From Thiocapsa marina 5811 (lineage in GTDB: Bacteria > Pseudomonadota > Gammaproteobacteria > Chromatiales > Chromatiaceae): a DNA stretch of 64,000 bases. Below are positions 8,741 to 18,120 of this stretch, one piece after another. Made by a program: the position numbers and the translations under genes. Under the pieces are notes generated by a model. The model did no database searches and was not told where the DNA came from. It saw only the letters and a program-made list of their open reading frames with translations. Numbering within the stretch: the stretch's first letter is position 1; each line of letters starts with the position of its first letter. The stretch is from positions 186,001 through 250,000 of the forward strand of contig NZ_AFWV01000001.1 in NCBI RefSeq assembly GCF_000223985.1, read 5' to 3'.

Positions 8741-9736
8741 TCAACCACCCGAAGACACCGGTTGTTCGGGACGCCCCCCGCAGACCGAGGTCCTCGGCAA
8801 CAGAAAGGCCAGAGCGCCGAGGATCAGGGTCGAGCCGAGAAGAAACAGGTGGAGGTTGACCGCACCGGACAAGGCGAGCCCGGGATCCACGCCCAAGGGC
8901 ATCAGCGCTGCCACGACCGCGAGCTCGTAGCTCCCGCTGCCGGCGATCCCGTGAAAGGGCAGCACGCTCGACAACTCCGCCCCCATGACGCCCGTGAGCA
9001 CACGCCAGAAGGCGACCGGCAGGAAGTGCTCGAGCAGCACGGCAAAGGCCGTGATCTTCAGCGTCCAGGTCAGTGCAGTCCAGAGATAGACGCGGGCGAT
9101 GATCCCTGCGTCGGCCGGTGCGGCGATCACCAAGCGCCGGATGAACCGGAGCGGTTTTGCCGTGATGCCCTCCCGTCCCGCGAGCGTCGCCCCGATGGCC
9201 CGACGCCGCAGCGGCAGGATGAGTGCGAGGCCGCCGAGCCAGGCCAACGCCGACCACCACCAGATCGGCGCGGGGTCGCGCAGATCGAGGATGAACAGGC
9301 CGATCAGGGCCAGAAAGTGTAGATCCAAGAGGCGGATCCAGAGCAAGGACGCCGCGGCATCGAGAAACCCGTGCCCGAAATAGCGCCGCATCAACCAAGG
9401 AAACACCATCTCCCCTGCACGCATCGGCAAGAGGTTGTTGGCCGTGTTGTGCAGCACGCTCAGACGCAGCACGGTCAGGAAACACCCCCTGAACCGCGGC
9501 CTGAAATAGTCGTAGACGCGCACCGCGCGCAGGGCATAACTCAGGGCGGTCAGCGCAAACAGGGCACCCAAGAGCGGCGCCGAGAGCGTGCGCCAGGGCG
9601 AGAGCAGCGGTCCCCACCCGACCGTCCAGTGCACTGCGGCGACCAACGCGATCAAAAGCGCCGCGCCGATCAGCCAATCGCGCACGCGGCCGAGACGCAG
9701 CGCCTTGCCCTCATCCATCGCTTCGGGTCGCGTCAC
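8741..9736 (-). CDS. Flippase-like integral membrane protein (UPF0104 / lysylphosphatidylglycerol synthase TM-type)
   Basis: A 331-aa protein with about eight hydrophobic helices. The family signature appears early: LSVLHNTANNLLPMRAGE (about 92-109), followed by a charged loop, and late as GVMGAELSSVLPFHGIAGSGSYE, the two matched N..P.R.GE and PF.G.GS.E blocks of the flippase-like domain. The likely start is a GTG at 9736, preceded by GGAG at a 6-nt spacing; an ATG six codons later is the alternative. It follows the LpxL-like acyltransferase by 45 bp and ends the tamA-tamB-lpxL operon, which suggests a role in envelope lipid or glycolipid export. The substrate is unknown. Confidence 0.8.
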   Translation of the reverse strand: MTRPEAMDEGKALRLGRVRDWLIGAALLIALVAAVHWTVGWGPLLSPWRTLSAPLLGALFALTALSYALRAVRVYDYFRPRFRGCFLTVLRLSVLHNTANNLLPMRAGEMVFPWLMRRYFGHGFLDAAASLLWIRLLDLHFLALIGLFILDLRDPAPIWWWSALAWLGGLALILPLRRRAIGATLAGREGITAKPLRFIRRLVIAAPADAGIIARVYLWTALTWTLKITAFAVLLEHFLPVAFWRVLTGVMGAELSSVLPFHGIAGSGSYELAVVAALMPLGVDPGLALSGAVNLHLFLLGSTLILGALAFLLPRTSVCGGRPEQPVSSGG

Positions 9737-9781
9737 AGTGCACTCCGAATCGGAAACCGAGCAGGCGAAACGCGCGGAGGA

Positions 9782-10699
9782 TCAACGCCGGCGCCGCTTC
9801 GGAGGATAGATGGGGGCCGCGCCGGGCGGGCGGGTCTTGAAGCGTCGGTGAACCCAGAAATACTGCTCGGGCATGGTGTGAACACGCGCCTCGATGACCC
9901 GGTTCATCCGGGCCGTGTCCGCGGTGCGATCTCCGCTCGGAAAGTCCTCCAGTGCCGGATCGAAGATCAGCTCCAGGCCGCGTCCCCACGGCAGAAATCG
10001 AGCGAAGGTCGGAATGACGGCCGCGCCGGTCATGGACGCGAAACGCCCGAGCATGGGCACGGTCGAGGCCGCGATCCCGCAGAAGGGCACGAAGAGACCG
10101 CGCCGTCCGCCGTCTTGATCGGGCAGATAGAAGAAGGGCGTGCCCTTCTTCATCTCGCGCACCAGCCCACGCAGGTCGTCGTGGCGCTCGATGGAGACGC
10201 TGCCGTATTGCTGACGCGCGCGCCGCACCTGCCGGTCGACGACCGGGTTTCGGATCCTTTGATACATGTAGACGCCCGAGTGAACCAGCGCCGTGAAGGC
10301 CGCCCCGCCGAGCTCGAGACCGACAAAATGGGGAACGAGGACGATCACCGGACGACCCTCGGCGATGCAGCGGTCGATCGACTCGCGGTTGCGGATCTTC
10401 ACCAGCCGCGCGAGCCGCTCGCGCGAGGCCCCCCAGCTCACGCCCTGACAAAAGGCCGCGACGCCCAACCACCCGAAATGAGCCCGCAAGATGCGCTCGC
10501 GCTCGCGTGCGCTCGCGTGCGGGAGGCAGATCTCGAGATTACGCCGACCGATCAGACGTCTGGTGCCGGCGAGCAGATAGCTCAAGCGCCCGAACCCGGT
10601 TCCGATCAACCAGATCAGAGGGAACGGCAAGCGACCGAGCCCGTAGATCAAGCCGACGACGAGCCAACTCGGCCAAAACCTTGGATGCGCGAGGCTCAT
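9782..10699 (-). CDS. LpxL/HtrB-family lipid A acyltransferase
   Basis: A 305-aa inner-membrane acyltransferase of the late lipid A (lauroyl/myristoyl) family. An N-terminal hydrophobic segment (about 10-40) anchors it. The catalytic HX4D/E motif is HFVGLE (near residue 123), and the family blocks YQRIRNPVVDRQVRRAR, FFYLPDQDGG and EQYFWVHRRFKTRP follow in order. The C-terminus is Lys/Arg rich. The ATG overlaps the tamB stop as ATGA (10696-10699), so it is translationally coupled to tamB. Whether it acts on lipid A or another lysolipid cannot be settled from the sequence. Confidence 0.88.
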   Translation of the reverse strand: MSLAHPRFWPSWLVVGLIYGLGRLPFPLIWLIGTGFGRLSYLLAGTRRLIGRRNLEICLPHASARERERILRAHFGWLGVAAFCQGVSWGASRERLARLVKIRNRESIDRCIAEGRPVIVLVPHFVGLELGGAAFTALVHSGVYMYQRIRNPVVDRQVRRARQQYGSVSIERHDDLRGLVREMKKGTPFFYLPDQDGGRRGLFVPFCGIAASTVPMLGRFASMTGAAVIPTFARFLPWGRGLELIFDPALEDFPSGDRTADTARMNRVIEARVHTMPEQYFWVHRRFKTRPPGAAPIYPPKRRRR

Positions 10700-13600
10700 C
10701 GCTCGAAGCTGTAAAAGATGTCGGCGCCCTGATTCCCCCCGGTTTCGGTTTGAATCTCGACGTGCTCGGTCAGGTCGTAGCGCAGTCGAACGCTGTTCGC
10801 CTGGTCGCCCAGGCCGGTCTCGTATTCCAAAAAGATTTTGGGTGCGATGTAGGTCCCGACGGCAAGCCCGGTATTGCTCTCGCCGTTCCCGCCCGGGGCG
10901 ATGCCGGTCAGGAGAAACTTGGTGATCTGCGCTTGGGTCATCCCGGGGTCGGTCCCGGAAAAGAAGGTCAGCTTCGGCTCACGCAGGGTTCCCAGGACGC
11001 GGATGCCCGCGACGGTCGATCCCCCGTCACGCTCGGCCTGGATCACGAGCCCGGGATTGTCGATCGGGCTGCGCGCATAGATCACGCGTCCCTGGGAGAT
11101 ATTGAGCGGAGCACCGATCTCGGCGGACAAGCCGAGACCGGTCGTCAACCGATACTGGCCATCGATGATCTGCAATTGGCCGTTGCCCAGCATGTCGCGG
11201 CCGGGCGCCTGGGAGACCGCCAGGTCCCCGGCGAGGCGTCCGCGCAGACCGAAGGCATCGACGGTCACGGCATCCCCCAGCTTCACGCGCAGATCGATGG
11301 TCAGCGGTAAAGCCGCCTCCTCGGAGCTATCCGCCAAGACCACGTCGCTCGACTGCGTCTGCGTTCCGGCCGGAATGGCGCGAGGCCGGATACGGGCCTC
11401 GGGGATCGTGATCTCGCCGCTCAGACGCGCACCCTTCGAGTTGGCCTCGACATTCAGGTCGGGCGACAACAGCGCGAAATATTCCGTCGTGTCCGCGACC
11501 TTGAGACCTGTCCCGAATACCCGTGCCTGTGCGGCGAAGCCGCCCCCGCCGAGACGGGCGTCGCCGGTCAACTCCAATCGACCGCCTCCGATGTCCGCCT
11601 GACCCTGCAGGTCCAAACGCTCGCCGGTCGGTGCGCTGGCCGTGAGGTTGAGATCCGCGACCCGTAGCCCGACGAGCGGAACGCTGAAGGCCACATCCCG
11701 AATCTGCGCCTCGCCGCGCAACGCCGGTGCGCCGAGGGTACCGCGCACCCCGAGATCCACGCCGAGCCCGCCCTTCATCTGGCCGATCTCCGGAACCAGA
11801 TTGGGGATCCGATCGAGCCCTTGGAGATCGGCCCGCAGGGTACCGGCGAGGGGCTGGCTTTTCCGACCGGGGTCGTCGAGCCGCCAACCGGCAAGATCGA
11901 GCGTTCCGTCGACGCGCCCGAGTCCCTCCAGCGGGATCCCGAGACGCGCGGAGAGGGACTTCGCGCCGGCATCGACCGCGAGCCGAGTACCCGAAAAATC
12001 CAGGGTCTCGTCCCGGCCTCCGCCCATCAGCACACGCAGCGACCCCTGCGGGATCTCGACGCTTGCAGTGCCCTTCAGCACCGAGCCGGCGGTCTCGAAT
12101 TGCCCGCGCACGCGTGCGTTGCCGCTCAGGTCAAGCGTCTCGGGCAACACCGGGGCGAGGAGCGCGAAATCGGCCAAGCTCAAGTCCAGACTGGCGATCG
12201 CCCGTTCGTTCGCGTCGCGTTTGAGCTCCAGGCAACCGCCGGAATCGGCCGGACCTCGGATACAAAACGGCCCGAAGGCGAGCTTCGAACCGTCCACGGC
12301 GATCGGACTCGGTCGCTGCAATGCCCAGTCGCCGAAGGATGCGGCATCGACATCCAGGCGCGCGATTCGCCCGGCATAGGCGCCGGCCGAATCCAGACCG
12401 CCCGCGGCTTCGAGGATCACCGACAGGGGCTCGCCCTTCAGGGCCAGCTCGAGTCGGTGATCCGGAATCCTGCCCGCACCGCGCACCGTCAAGGTATCCC
12501 AGATCATGTCGCCGAGGACGAGGCGGCTCCCGTCCAAACGGATGTCGAAGGGATCCTCCGTGGAGAGACCCAGGTCCAGGCGTCCCGACAGCTCGGCGAT
12601 CCCTTGGCCCGACCACTCGGCGTCGCGCGCGGAGAGATCGAGCAGAACGCGCGGCGAGGCGCGCGGCCCGGAGACCTTGCCGCGGGCCGTGAGGCTGCCG
12701 GCGGCCTCCGGCATCACACTCGCGAGGTTCTGCGACTCGAGACTGAAGACAAGGTCCAAGGTCTCGTCGATCAGTCCTTGCAGGTTCAGCGAGCTCGGGC
12801 CGGAGGCGGCGTCCAGGCCCTCGATCCGGATGGTCTCGCCGACCATCGTGACGGTTCCGGACGCGAGCACGGGATAGCCGCGCAGCAGGCCCTCGAATCG
12901 CTCGATGCGGGCGACCAGATCCGGACCCGAGGGCTCGATCGTCCCGCGACTGCTCAGCCGGGCTGCAAGGTTGCCGCCCCACTGCGCGGCGAAGCTGCCG
13001 GGGTCGATGTCGGAGGCATCCAAGGTCGCCTCCCAGGTGACCTGCGGATCCCAGCCGAGCGTCGCGCCGCCCTCGATACGTCCGTCCAGGGTCTCCAGAA
13101 CGAGGGTTTCGATCCGGGTTTGGCGCACATCGCCTCGGCCGCCCAGGCGCAACTGCGACGGCGGCAATCCGGGACCGACGGAGCGCGCCGCGAGATCGTA
13201 CTCGAAACCGTCGAGGCCGCCCGAGGTCTCGAATTGAAACGACAGGCGGTCCTCGAGCCCCTCGACCACGGCGACGGGGTCGAGATTCGTACCGTCGAGC
13301 GCGAGCGTCCAACGCACGTCCGGCGACCAGGTCACCTCGCCTTTGCCGAGCAGCTCGCCGTCAAGCACGGACAGCTCGAGCGCGTCGATTCGGGCCGCGG
13401 TTTGAGAACCGCTGCCGCCGAGATCCAGCGTCGCGGGCGGCACATCCGGGCCCTGCACGGCCAGCGACAGCGAATAGACGAAGGCGTCGAAGGCCCCCGA
13501 GACATCGAGCGTCCCGCGGGGTGACTCGGCGATCAGATCGCCGCTCAAAGGCCAACGCAGGCGCTGCCATTCGCCGGACAGCGCGAAATGACCGGGCGTC

Positions 13601-14736
13601 GAACCCGTATCGACCTGACCGGTGAGATTCAGCAGGGCATCGGAGACCTGCTCGGTCAGCGCAAGACTGCGGATCTTCAGGATCTGGTCGGCCCAGCCGA
13701 CATCCAGCACGACGGCGAGATGTCCGAAATCCGGAAGTTGCGGGGCACGGGCATCGAGCTGTCCCTTGACCGACGCCGTGTCGAGATCACCCTGCGTCTC
13801 AAGACTGCCGGTCACCGTGACCTCGGGAAGATCCGATCCGAAATCGGGTAGATCCACGCCGAGGATCTCCAGCCGACCGTCCCACGCCGGCTCGCCGAGC
13901 GGGTCGTCGACACGGACATCGAGGTCCGCCTGCGCGGAGCCGCTCAAGCGGTGTCGGACCTGCAAGGATGCCAGATCACCCGTGAGCTGCGCCGAACCCT
14001 GCAGGGCGATCGCAGGCGCCTGCGTCATCTCCCAATCGAGGTCGAGATCCAGCGGATAGTCACCGCTGAGCTCGACCCGACCGAAGGCCCGCGCGGCGAG
14101 CCGCGGGTTCGGCAGCACCACTTCCAAGCGCGTGACGTCGAGCGCGCTGCCCCGCAGGCTCGCGGACAGGATTGCATCCTCGATCACGAAAAAGGGCTCG
14201 GCCTCGCCGTGCTTGAAGAGACGCAGCCGCTCGATTTGCGCCTCGTGCAGCTCGATGCGAAGCGGCAAGGCAATGTCGGGCAGAACGAGCGGTTTAGGCT
14301 CTTCGGGACTCGGCGGCAGCACCAGATCCAGATCGTGTATCCGGAGCACCTGGATCGGCAGATCTCCGCGAAGGGCAGCGACAGGCGACCAGTTCAAACC
14401 GATGCTGCCGGCACGCATCTCGAAGTCCGCAACCGTGATCGCGAGCCGATCGAGAGTCAACCGACCCGTGATGCGCCCCTCGACACGCTCGACGCTCAGG
14501 ACGCCGGGGGCCAACTCGTCCACCACACCGATCGCAAAGCGCAGCCCGGTCTGGGTGCCGAGCACCAGCCCCAGCATCAGGACCAACACGAGCGTGAAGG
14601 ACACGAGCAGACCGACTATCAGGCGCAATGGACGAATGCGCCTAGGCCGCCGGTTGGATCCGGAGGCAACGTCCGTGGGCTCGGCCGACGCGGCCTGCTC
14701 GGGTGGTGTTGCTGCGGTCGTGTCGGTCTCGCTCAT
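10696..14736 (-). CDS. tamB: Translocation and assembly module protein TamB
   Basis: A 1346-aa protein with a single N-terminal transmembrane helix (LIVGLLVSFTLVLVLMLGLV, about residues 45-65) and a very long beta-rich periplasmic body of repeating strands. It ends with the DUF490/TamB C-terminal domain (blocks such as DVVLADSSEE, LRVKLGDAVTVDAFGLRGRL, TGLGLSAEIGAPLNISQGRV and TKFLLTGIAPGG). It pairs with the outer-membrane TamA to insert outer-membrane proteins and to move phospholipids across the periplasm. The start at 14736 was chosen because it overlaps the tamA stop as ATGA; an upstream extension would lie inside tamA. Followed by lpxL with another 4-bp overlap. Confidence 0.93.
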   Translation of the reverse strand: MSETDTTAATPPEQAASAEPTDVASGSNRRPRRIRPLRLIVGLLVSFTLVLVLMLGLVLGTQTGLRFAIGVVDELAPGVLSVERVEGRITGRLTLDRLAITVADFEMRAGSIGLNWSPVAALRGDLPIQVLRIHDLDLVLPPSPEEPKPLVLPDIALPLRIELHEAQIERLRLFKHGEAEPFFVIEDAILSASLRGSALDVTRLEVVLPNPRLAARAFGRVELSGDYPLDLDLDWEMTQAPAIALQGSAQLTGDLASLQVRHRLSGSAQADLDVRVDDPLGEPAWDGRLEILGVDLPDFGSDLPEVTVTGSLETQGDLDTASVKGQLDARAPQLPDFGHLAVVLDVGWADQILKIRSLALTEQVSDALLNLTGQVDTGSTPGHFALSGEWQRLRWPLSGDLIAESPRGTLDVSGAFDAFVYSLSLAVQGPDVPPATLDLGGSGSQTAARIDALELSVLDGELLGKGEVTWSPDVRWTLALDGTNLDPVAVVEGLEDRLSFQFETSGGLDGFEYDLAARSVGPGLPPSQLRLGGRGDVRQTRIETLVLETLDGRIEGGATLGWDPQVTWEATLDASDIDPGSFAAQWGGNLAARLSSRGTIEPSGPDLVARIERFEGLLRGYPVLASGTVTMVGETIRIEGLDAASGPSSLNLQGLIDETLDLVFSLESQNLASVMPEAAGSLTARGKVSGPRASPRVLLDLSARDAEWSGQGIAELSGRLDLGLSTEDPFDIRLDGSRLVLGDMIWDTLTVRGAGRIPDHRLELALKGEPLSVILEAAGGLDSAGAYAGRIARLDVDAASFGDWALQRPSPIAVDGSKLAFGPFCIRGPADSGGCLELKRDANERAIASLDLSLADFALLAPVLPETLDLSGNARVRGQFETAGSVLKGTASVEIPQGSLRVLMGGGRDETLDFSGTRLAVDAGAKSLSARLGIPLEGLGRVDGTLDLAGWRLDDPGRKSQPLAGTLRADLQGLDRIPNLVPEIGQMKGGLGVDLGVRGTLGAPALRGEAQIRDVAFSVPLVGLRVADLNLTASAPTGERLDLQGQADIGGGRLELTGDARLGGGGFAAQARVFGTGLKVADTTEYFALLSPDLNVEANSKGARLSGEITIPEARIRPRAIPAGTQTQSSDVVLADSSEEAALPLTIDLRVKLGDAVTVDAFGLRGRLAGDLAVSQAPGRDMLGNGQLQIIDGQYRLTTGLGLSAEIGAPLNISQGRVIYARSPIDNPGLVIQAERDGGSTVAGIRVLGTLREPKLTFFSGTDPGMTQAQITKFLLTGIAPGGNGESNTGLAVGTYIAPKIFLEYETGLGDQANSVRLRYDLTEHVEIQTETGGNQGADIFYSFER

Positions 14737-16508
14737 AGGTCGGGGCCGATGACGAAGACGAGGCGTGCCGGGGGCCAGCCGTCGCCGATCTCGTAGTTGT
14801 TTTGGGTGAAGGGCAAGGCCAGATCCAGGCGGACCTGACCGATGGGCGAGGCCCAGCGCACGCCGAAACCCACGCTCTGCTGAAATTTGTTGTCGTAGTC
14901 CGGATCGAAGGCGTTTCCGAAATCGGTGAAGACGGCGGCGCTCCATGGACCTTTGATCTGCCGCTCGAGCTCGAGGCTGCCGACGCCCAGATAGCGTCCG
15001 CCGACCGTGTCGTCGTTGAAGGGCTCGGTGGGTCCCAGACTGTTGAACCCCCAACCGCGAATCGTGTTGTCGCCGCCGGTGAAGAAGCGACGGCTCGCCG
15101 GCAGCTCGTCGAGATCCTCCGCCAGTGTGACGCCGAGATCGGCCCGCGTGATGAAGCGATACTTTTCCGCGAAACCGCGGATCCATTTGAACTGCAATAC
15201 CCCGCTCAAATAAGTGGCATTCGACACCAGACCCTCGACCGCGCCCAGCAGCGAATAACGAATCCTATATCCCCGTTTGGTGTTGATCGGGTCATCGGCC
15301 ACGGTCTTCGACCAAGAGATGTTGGGAACCAGCTCCGAGGAGGCCCCGGTCTGGATGTTGCTGATGTCGTAGTCCTCGTAGTTGTAGTCGACGCCGGCGG
15401 TGCGTCGCCAGCCGCTCGGGGTGAGCGTCGAGTGGGCGAACTGCACCGAATACAACCAGCCTTTTTGGGTGTTGAGATCCGAGTAGGTGACTTGGGGCTT
15501 GACGATGATGTAGTCGCGCGTCGGATCCTGGATCGGGATCCGATAATCGAAGCTCCATTGGGAGAGCACCGGCGAGAGTTGCAGCTCAGTCCGAAAGTTG
15601 TGACCCCACTGGTTGACGTAGCGACGCCGCCAATCGGCACTGACCCGTGGGCCGGTATCGGTCGAGAACCCCGCGCCGACGCGAAACTTGTCGCGCTTGT
15701 TGCGGGTTGCGACAACCTCGATCGGAACCAGGGTATCGTCGCCTGCGGCATCCTTGCGAGGGACGATCTCCACATCGGAGAAGTATTCGGTGCTCAGCAG
15801 CCGACCCTGCATCGCCAGAAGCAAATCCGGATTGTAGACGACGCCGGGATCGAACTTGACGAACTTGTGCAGGAATTTGTCGTTCAGGAGATCCTGCTTG
15901 AACGAGACCTCGCCGAGATAATAACGAGATCCGGTCGCGAGCTCGAAGTCGATGATCGCCTCGTAGGCGACCAGGTCGATGAGCACGCGGTGTTGCGCGA
16001 GATTGTAGTCGAGATAGCCGCCCGAGGACGCGCGGGCACGCAGATCGGACTTGGCCGCCTCGTAGGTACGATGCAGGAACACCTCGCCGACCTGCATCGG
16101 GAAGGTCTTCGGGAAGGCGGGATCATCGGCCCCCTCGCCGGTGATCGAAAAGTTGACCCGGCCGATCTTCACGGGCGGCCCGGGGACGACCTCGTACCGA
16201 GCCGTCCAGGTGCCGTTCGGATCCACGGCGGCATCGAGCCGATCCGTCACCTCGACCTGATAGAGCCCGAAAGGCGCCAAGGCATCGCGGATCTGATCCG
16301 GCGCCAGGCGATGCAATGCCTCGGCCCGCGCCGGCGTCATATCCTCCTGTGCGCGCTCTTGGTAGATGGACAGGAGAGCCAGGACGTTTGTCTCCTGCTC
16401 CCCCTCCAGGCCGGTCACCTCGACGTCGAGCTTCATGGCGAACGCCCCGCTCGCCAGAACGAGCAGAGGGATCGCGAGCAATCGCACCCATGCGCCCGGG
16501 CGCACCAT
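14733..16508 (-). CDS. tamA: Outer membrane Omp85-family protein TamA
   Basis: A 591-aa protein. The ATG at 16508 gives a clean signal peptide (WVRLLAIPLLVLASGAFA), whereas a start further upstream would bury it. Three POTRA domains (about 25-265) are followed by a 16-strand beta-barrel (bacterial surface antigen domain) with the Omp85 signature FFTGGDNTIRGWGFNSLGP (motif RGW/RGY) and terminal barrel strands such as SVGFGVRWASPIGQVRLDLA. It ends in an aromatic/hydrophobic residue pattern, IGPDL. It is the first gene of the tamA-tamB-lpxL-flippase operon. The 256-bp gap upstream (16509-16764) holds no recognised gene. Confidence 0.93.
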   Translation of the reverse strand: MVRPGAWVRLLAIPLLVLASGAFAMKLDVEVTGLEGEQETNVLALLSIYQERAQEDMTPARAEALHRLAPDQIRDALAPFGLYQVEVTDRLDAAVDPNGTWTARYEVVPGPPVKIGRVNFSITGEGADDPAFPKTFPMQVGEVFLHRTYEAAKSDLRARASSGGYLDYNLAQHRVLIDLVAYEAIIDFELATGSRYYLGEVSFKQDLLNDKFLHKFVKFDPGVVYNPDLLLAMQGRLLSTEYFSDVEIVPRKDAAGDDTLVPIEVVATRNKRDKFRVGAGFSTDTGPRVSADWRRRYVNQWGHNFRTELQLSPVLSQWSFDYRIPIQDPTRDYIIVKPQVTYSDLNTQKGWLYSVQFAHSTLTPSGWRRTAGVDYNYEDYDISNIQTGASSELVPNISWSKTVADDPINTKRGYRIRYSLLGAVEGLVSNATYLSGVLQFKWIRGFAEKYRFITRADLGVTLAEDLDELPASRRFFTGGDNTIRGWGFNSLGPTEPFNDDTVGGRYLGVGSLELERQIKGPWSAAVFTDFGNAFDPDYDNKFQQSVGFGVRWASPIGQVRLDLALPFTQNNYEIGDGWPPARLVFVIGPDL

Positions 16509-16764
16509 AGGAGGCGCTGCCGCATCCCTCGGCGTGGTGCCTCGATGTCTTTCGGCTCGATCCAAACTCAACCCCTTGACGATCAGACGAAACCGGCGAA
16601 TCCGAAGGTACGGCCCCATCCACGACTCGGCACCCCCGCAGAAGGGCAGCCATGCGTCGAGGAATTACAACAACCCGCATCCCAAAAGCGACAGTTTGTA
16701 TCATAGTACCAAAAACAGATGCGCGCACGACGCGCCCCCATCCGGTCCGGCATCCCGAGCCTCG

Positions 16765-17589
16765 TCAACTCTGCTTGGCGCGCATCGCCAAATCGCGCCG
16801 CAGCCCCTCGATCTCCTCGCGCAAGGCCCGCACCTCCAACTCGACAGCACGGGTGTCGCTGTGGACCGTCTGCTCGATACGCTCGCGCTCCGCGGCGTGC
16901 TGATCGTCATGCAGGGTCTGCATGGTGTCCACGATGATGCCGATGAAGAGGTTCAGCATCGTGAAGGTCGCGATCAAGATGAAGGGGATAAAGAAGAGCC
17001 AGGCGTAAGGATGGACATCCATCACCGGGCGCACGATACCCATCGACCAACTCTCCAACGTCATGATCTGAAACAGGGTGTACATGGACCGGCCGAGTGT
17101 GCCGAACCACTGCGGAAACCCCGTCCCGAACAGACCCGTCGCAATCACCGCGGCGACATAAAAGAGCAGCAGCATCAGAGAAGCGATCGATGCGATGCCC
17201 GGCAATGCCTTGAGGAGCGCCTCGACGACAAACCTCAGACGCGGCGACACCGAGACCAACCGCAAGACGCGAAGCACGCGCAGCGCGCGCAAGACCGCAA
17301 GCGGCCCGCTCGCCGGGATCAACGCGATCGCGATCACGGTAAAGTCGAACAGGTTCCAGCCCCGACGGAAAAAGCCCAGCCCGTGAGCGAAGAGCTTCAG
17401 CAGGATCTCCGCGACGAACGCGGCCAGGATGACGCGATCAAGGAGATGCAGGAAACCGCCATAGCTCGCCATGATGCGCGACGAGGTCTCCAAGCCAAGG
17501 GTGACCGCGTTGACGAGAATCAACACGATGATGATGCGCTGAATCCGGGTCGATTCGATCCATGCGCCGACCTGTTCACGGCTCGACAT
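16765..17589 (-). CDS. Voltage-gated sodium channel of the NavBac family
   Basis: A 274-aa six-helix ion channel subunit. S4 carries four arginines at three-residue spacing (R101, R104, R107, R110 in VLRALRVLRVLRL). The pore loop has the selectivity filter TLESWSM (177-183), identical to that of NavAb-type sodium channels, with Glu179 as the high-field-strength site. S6 (FFIPFILIATFTMLNLFIGIIVD) is followed by a C-terminal heptad coiled coil (about 230-270, RALREEIEGLRRDLAMRAK), as in NaChBac, which forms the tetramer bundle. The start at 17589 is preceded by GGAGG with 8-nt spacing. It stands alone between tamA and an HMA gene. Its physiological role in this organism is unknown; family members are involved in motility or pH responses. 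Confidence 0.92.
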   Translation of the reverse strand: MSSREQVGAWIESTRIQRIIIVLILVNAVTLGLETSSRIMASYGGFLHLLDRVILAAFVAEILLKLFAHGLGFFRRGWNLFDFTVIAIALIPASGPLAVLRALRVLRVLRLVSVSPRLRFVVEALLKALPGIASIASLMLLLFYVAAVIATGLFGTGFPQWFGTLGRSMYTLFQIMTLESWSMGIVRPVMDVHPYAWLFFIPFILIATFTMLNLFIGIIVDTMQTLHDDQHAAERERIEQTVHSDTRAVELEVRALREEIEGLRRDLAMRAKQS

Positions 17590-17810
17590 GGCAACTGCCT
17601 CCGACAAAACGACAGACAACAGACGCCGCGGATCGGACGTACCGATCCACGGGACTGGAACAAAAGATTCAGGCGACGCTCGACCGACAGCGGGGTGATC
17701 GAGGGTTTAAGCGCAGCGCCCGATGGCGATAACCGCGACATCCGGATGGATGGAGCGTCGGTACCGAGACTCACCCCGGAGGGAGAGGCCCATCGGGACC
17801 CGCCTCGGGG

Positions 17811-18020
17811 TTATGCCGGCGGGGCCGGCTCCGCGCCGTAACCCTCGGCCACGACGGCCGCGATCAAGGCATCGGCGTCGGCGTGCCCCTCGACCCGGGC
17901 ACGAGCAAGATCCAGATCCACCTCGACAGACTCGACGCCGGCGACGGACTCCAGCGCCGATGTCACGGCACGAACGCAGTGGGCGCAGCTCATTCCGGTA
18001 ATGCTGAGCGTTTGTGTCAT
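17811..18020 (-). CDS. Heavy-metal-associated (HMA) domain protein, CopZ-like
   Basis: A 69-aa protein that is a single ferredoxin-like HMA fold. The metal-binding motif GMSCAHC (residues 9-15) has the two cysteines that chelate Cu(I) or another soft metal, followed by the usual helix AVTSALESVAGV and the VEVDLDLARARVEG strand pair. Such proteins are copper chaperones or mercury carriers. No P-type ATPase is adjacent, so the partner is not visible here. A heptanucleotide repeat lies immediately upstream. Confidence 0.88.
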   Translation of the reverse strand: MTQTLSITGMSCAHCVRAVTSALESVAGVESVEVDLDLARARVEGHADADALIAAVVAEGYGAEPAPPA

Positions 18021-18050
18021 GGGTTCCTCTTTCTTGGATTTGGGGTTGAG

Positions 18051-18113
18051 CCTCCTGCCTCCTGCCTCCTGCGACTTTGAAGCTGGCGGCTGGTGGCTGG
18101 TGGCTGGTGGCCG
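18051..18113. repeat. Heptanucleotide tandem repeats (CCTCCTG and GGCTGGT units)
   Basis: Three copies of CCTCCTG (18051-18071) are followed by four to five GGCTGGT-like heptamers (18083-18113). They fill the gap between the HMA gene and glk. The same 7-bp periodicity with a GCTGG or CCAGC core occurs at 30413-30490, 52906-52985, 53105-53133 and 62056-62111. Confidence 0.8.
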
Positions 18114-18120
18114 GAGCCAC

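Noticed and set aside
10696-14796. Several plus-strand frames opposite tamB
   Set aside because: No domain pattern; tamB reading is continuous and convincing.
14737-15186. Upstream extension of tamB
   Set aside because: It would lie entirely within tamA in another frame; the ATGA overlap start gives a normal TamB N-terminus.
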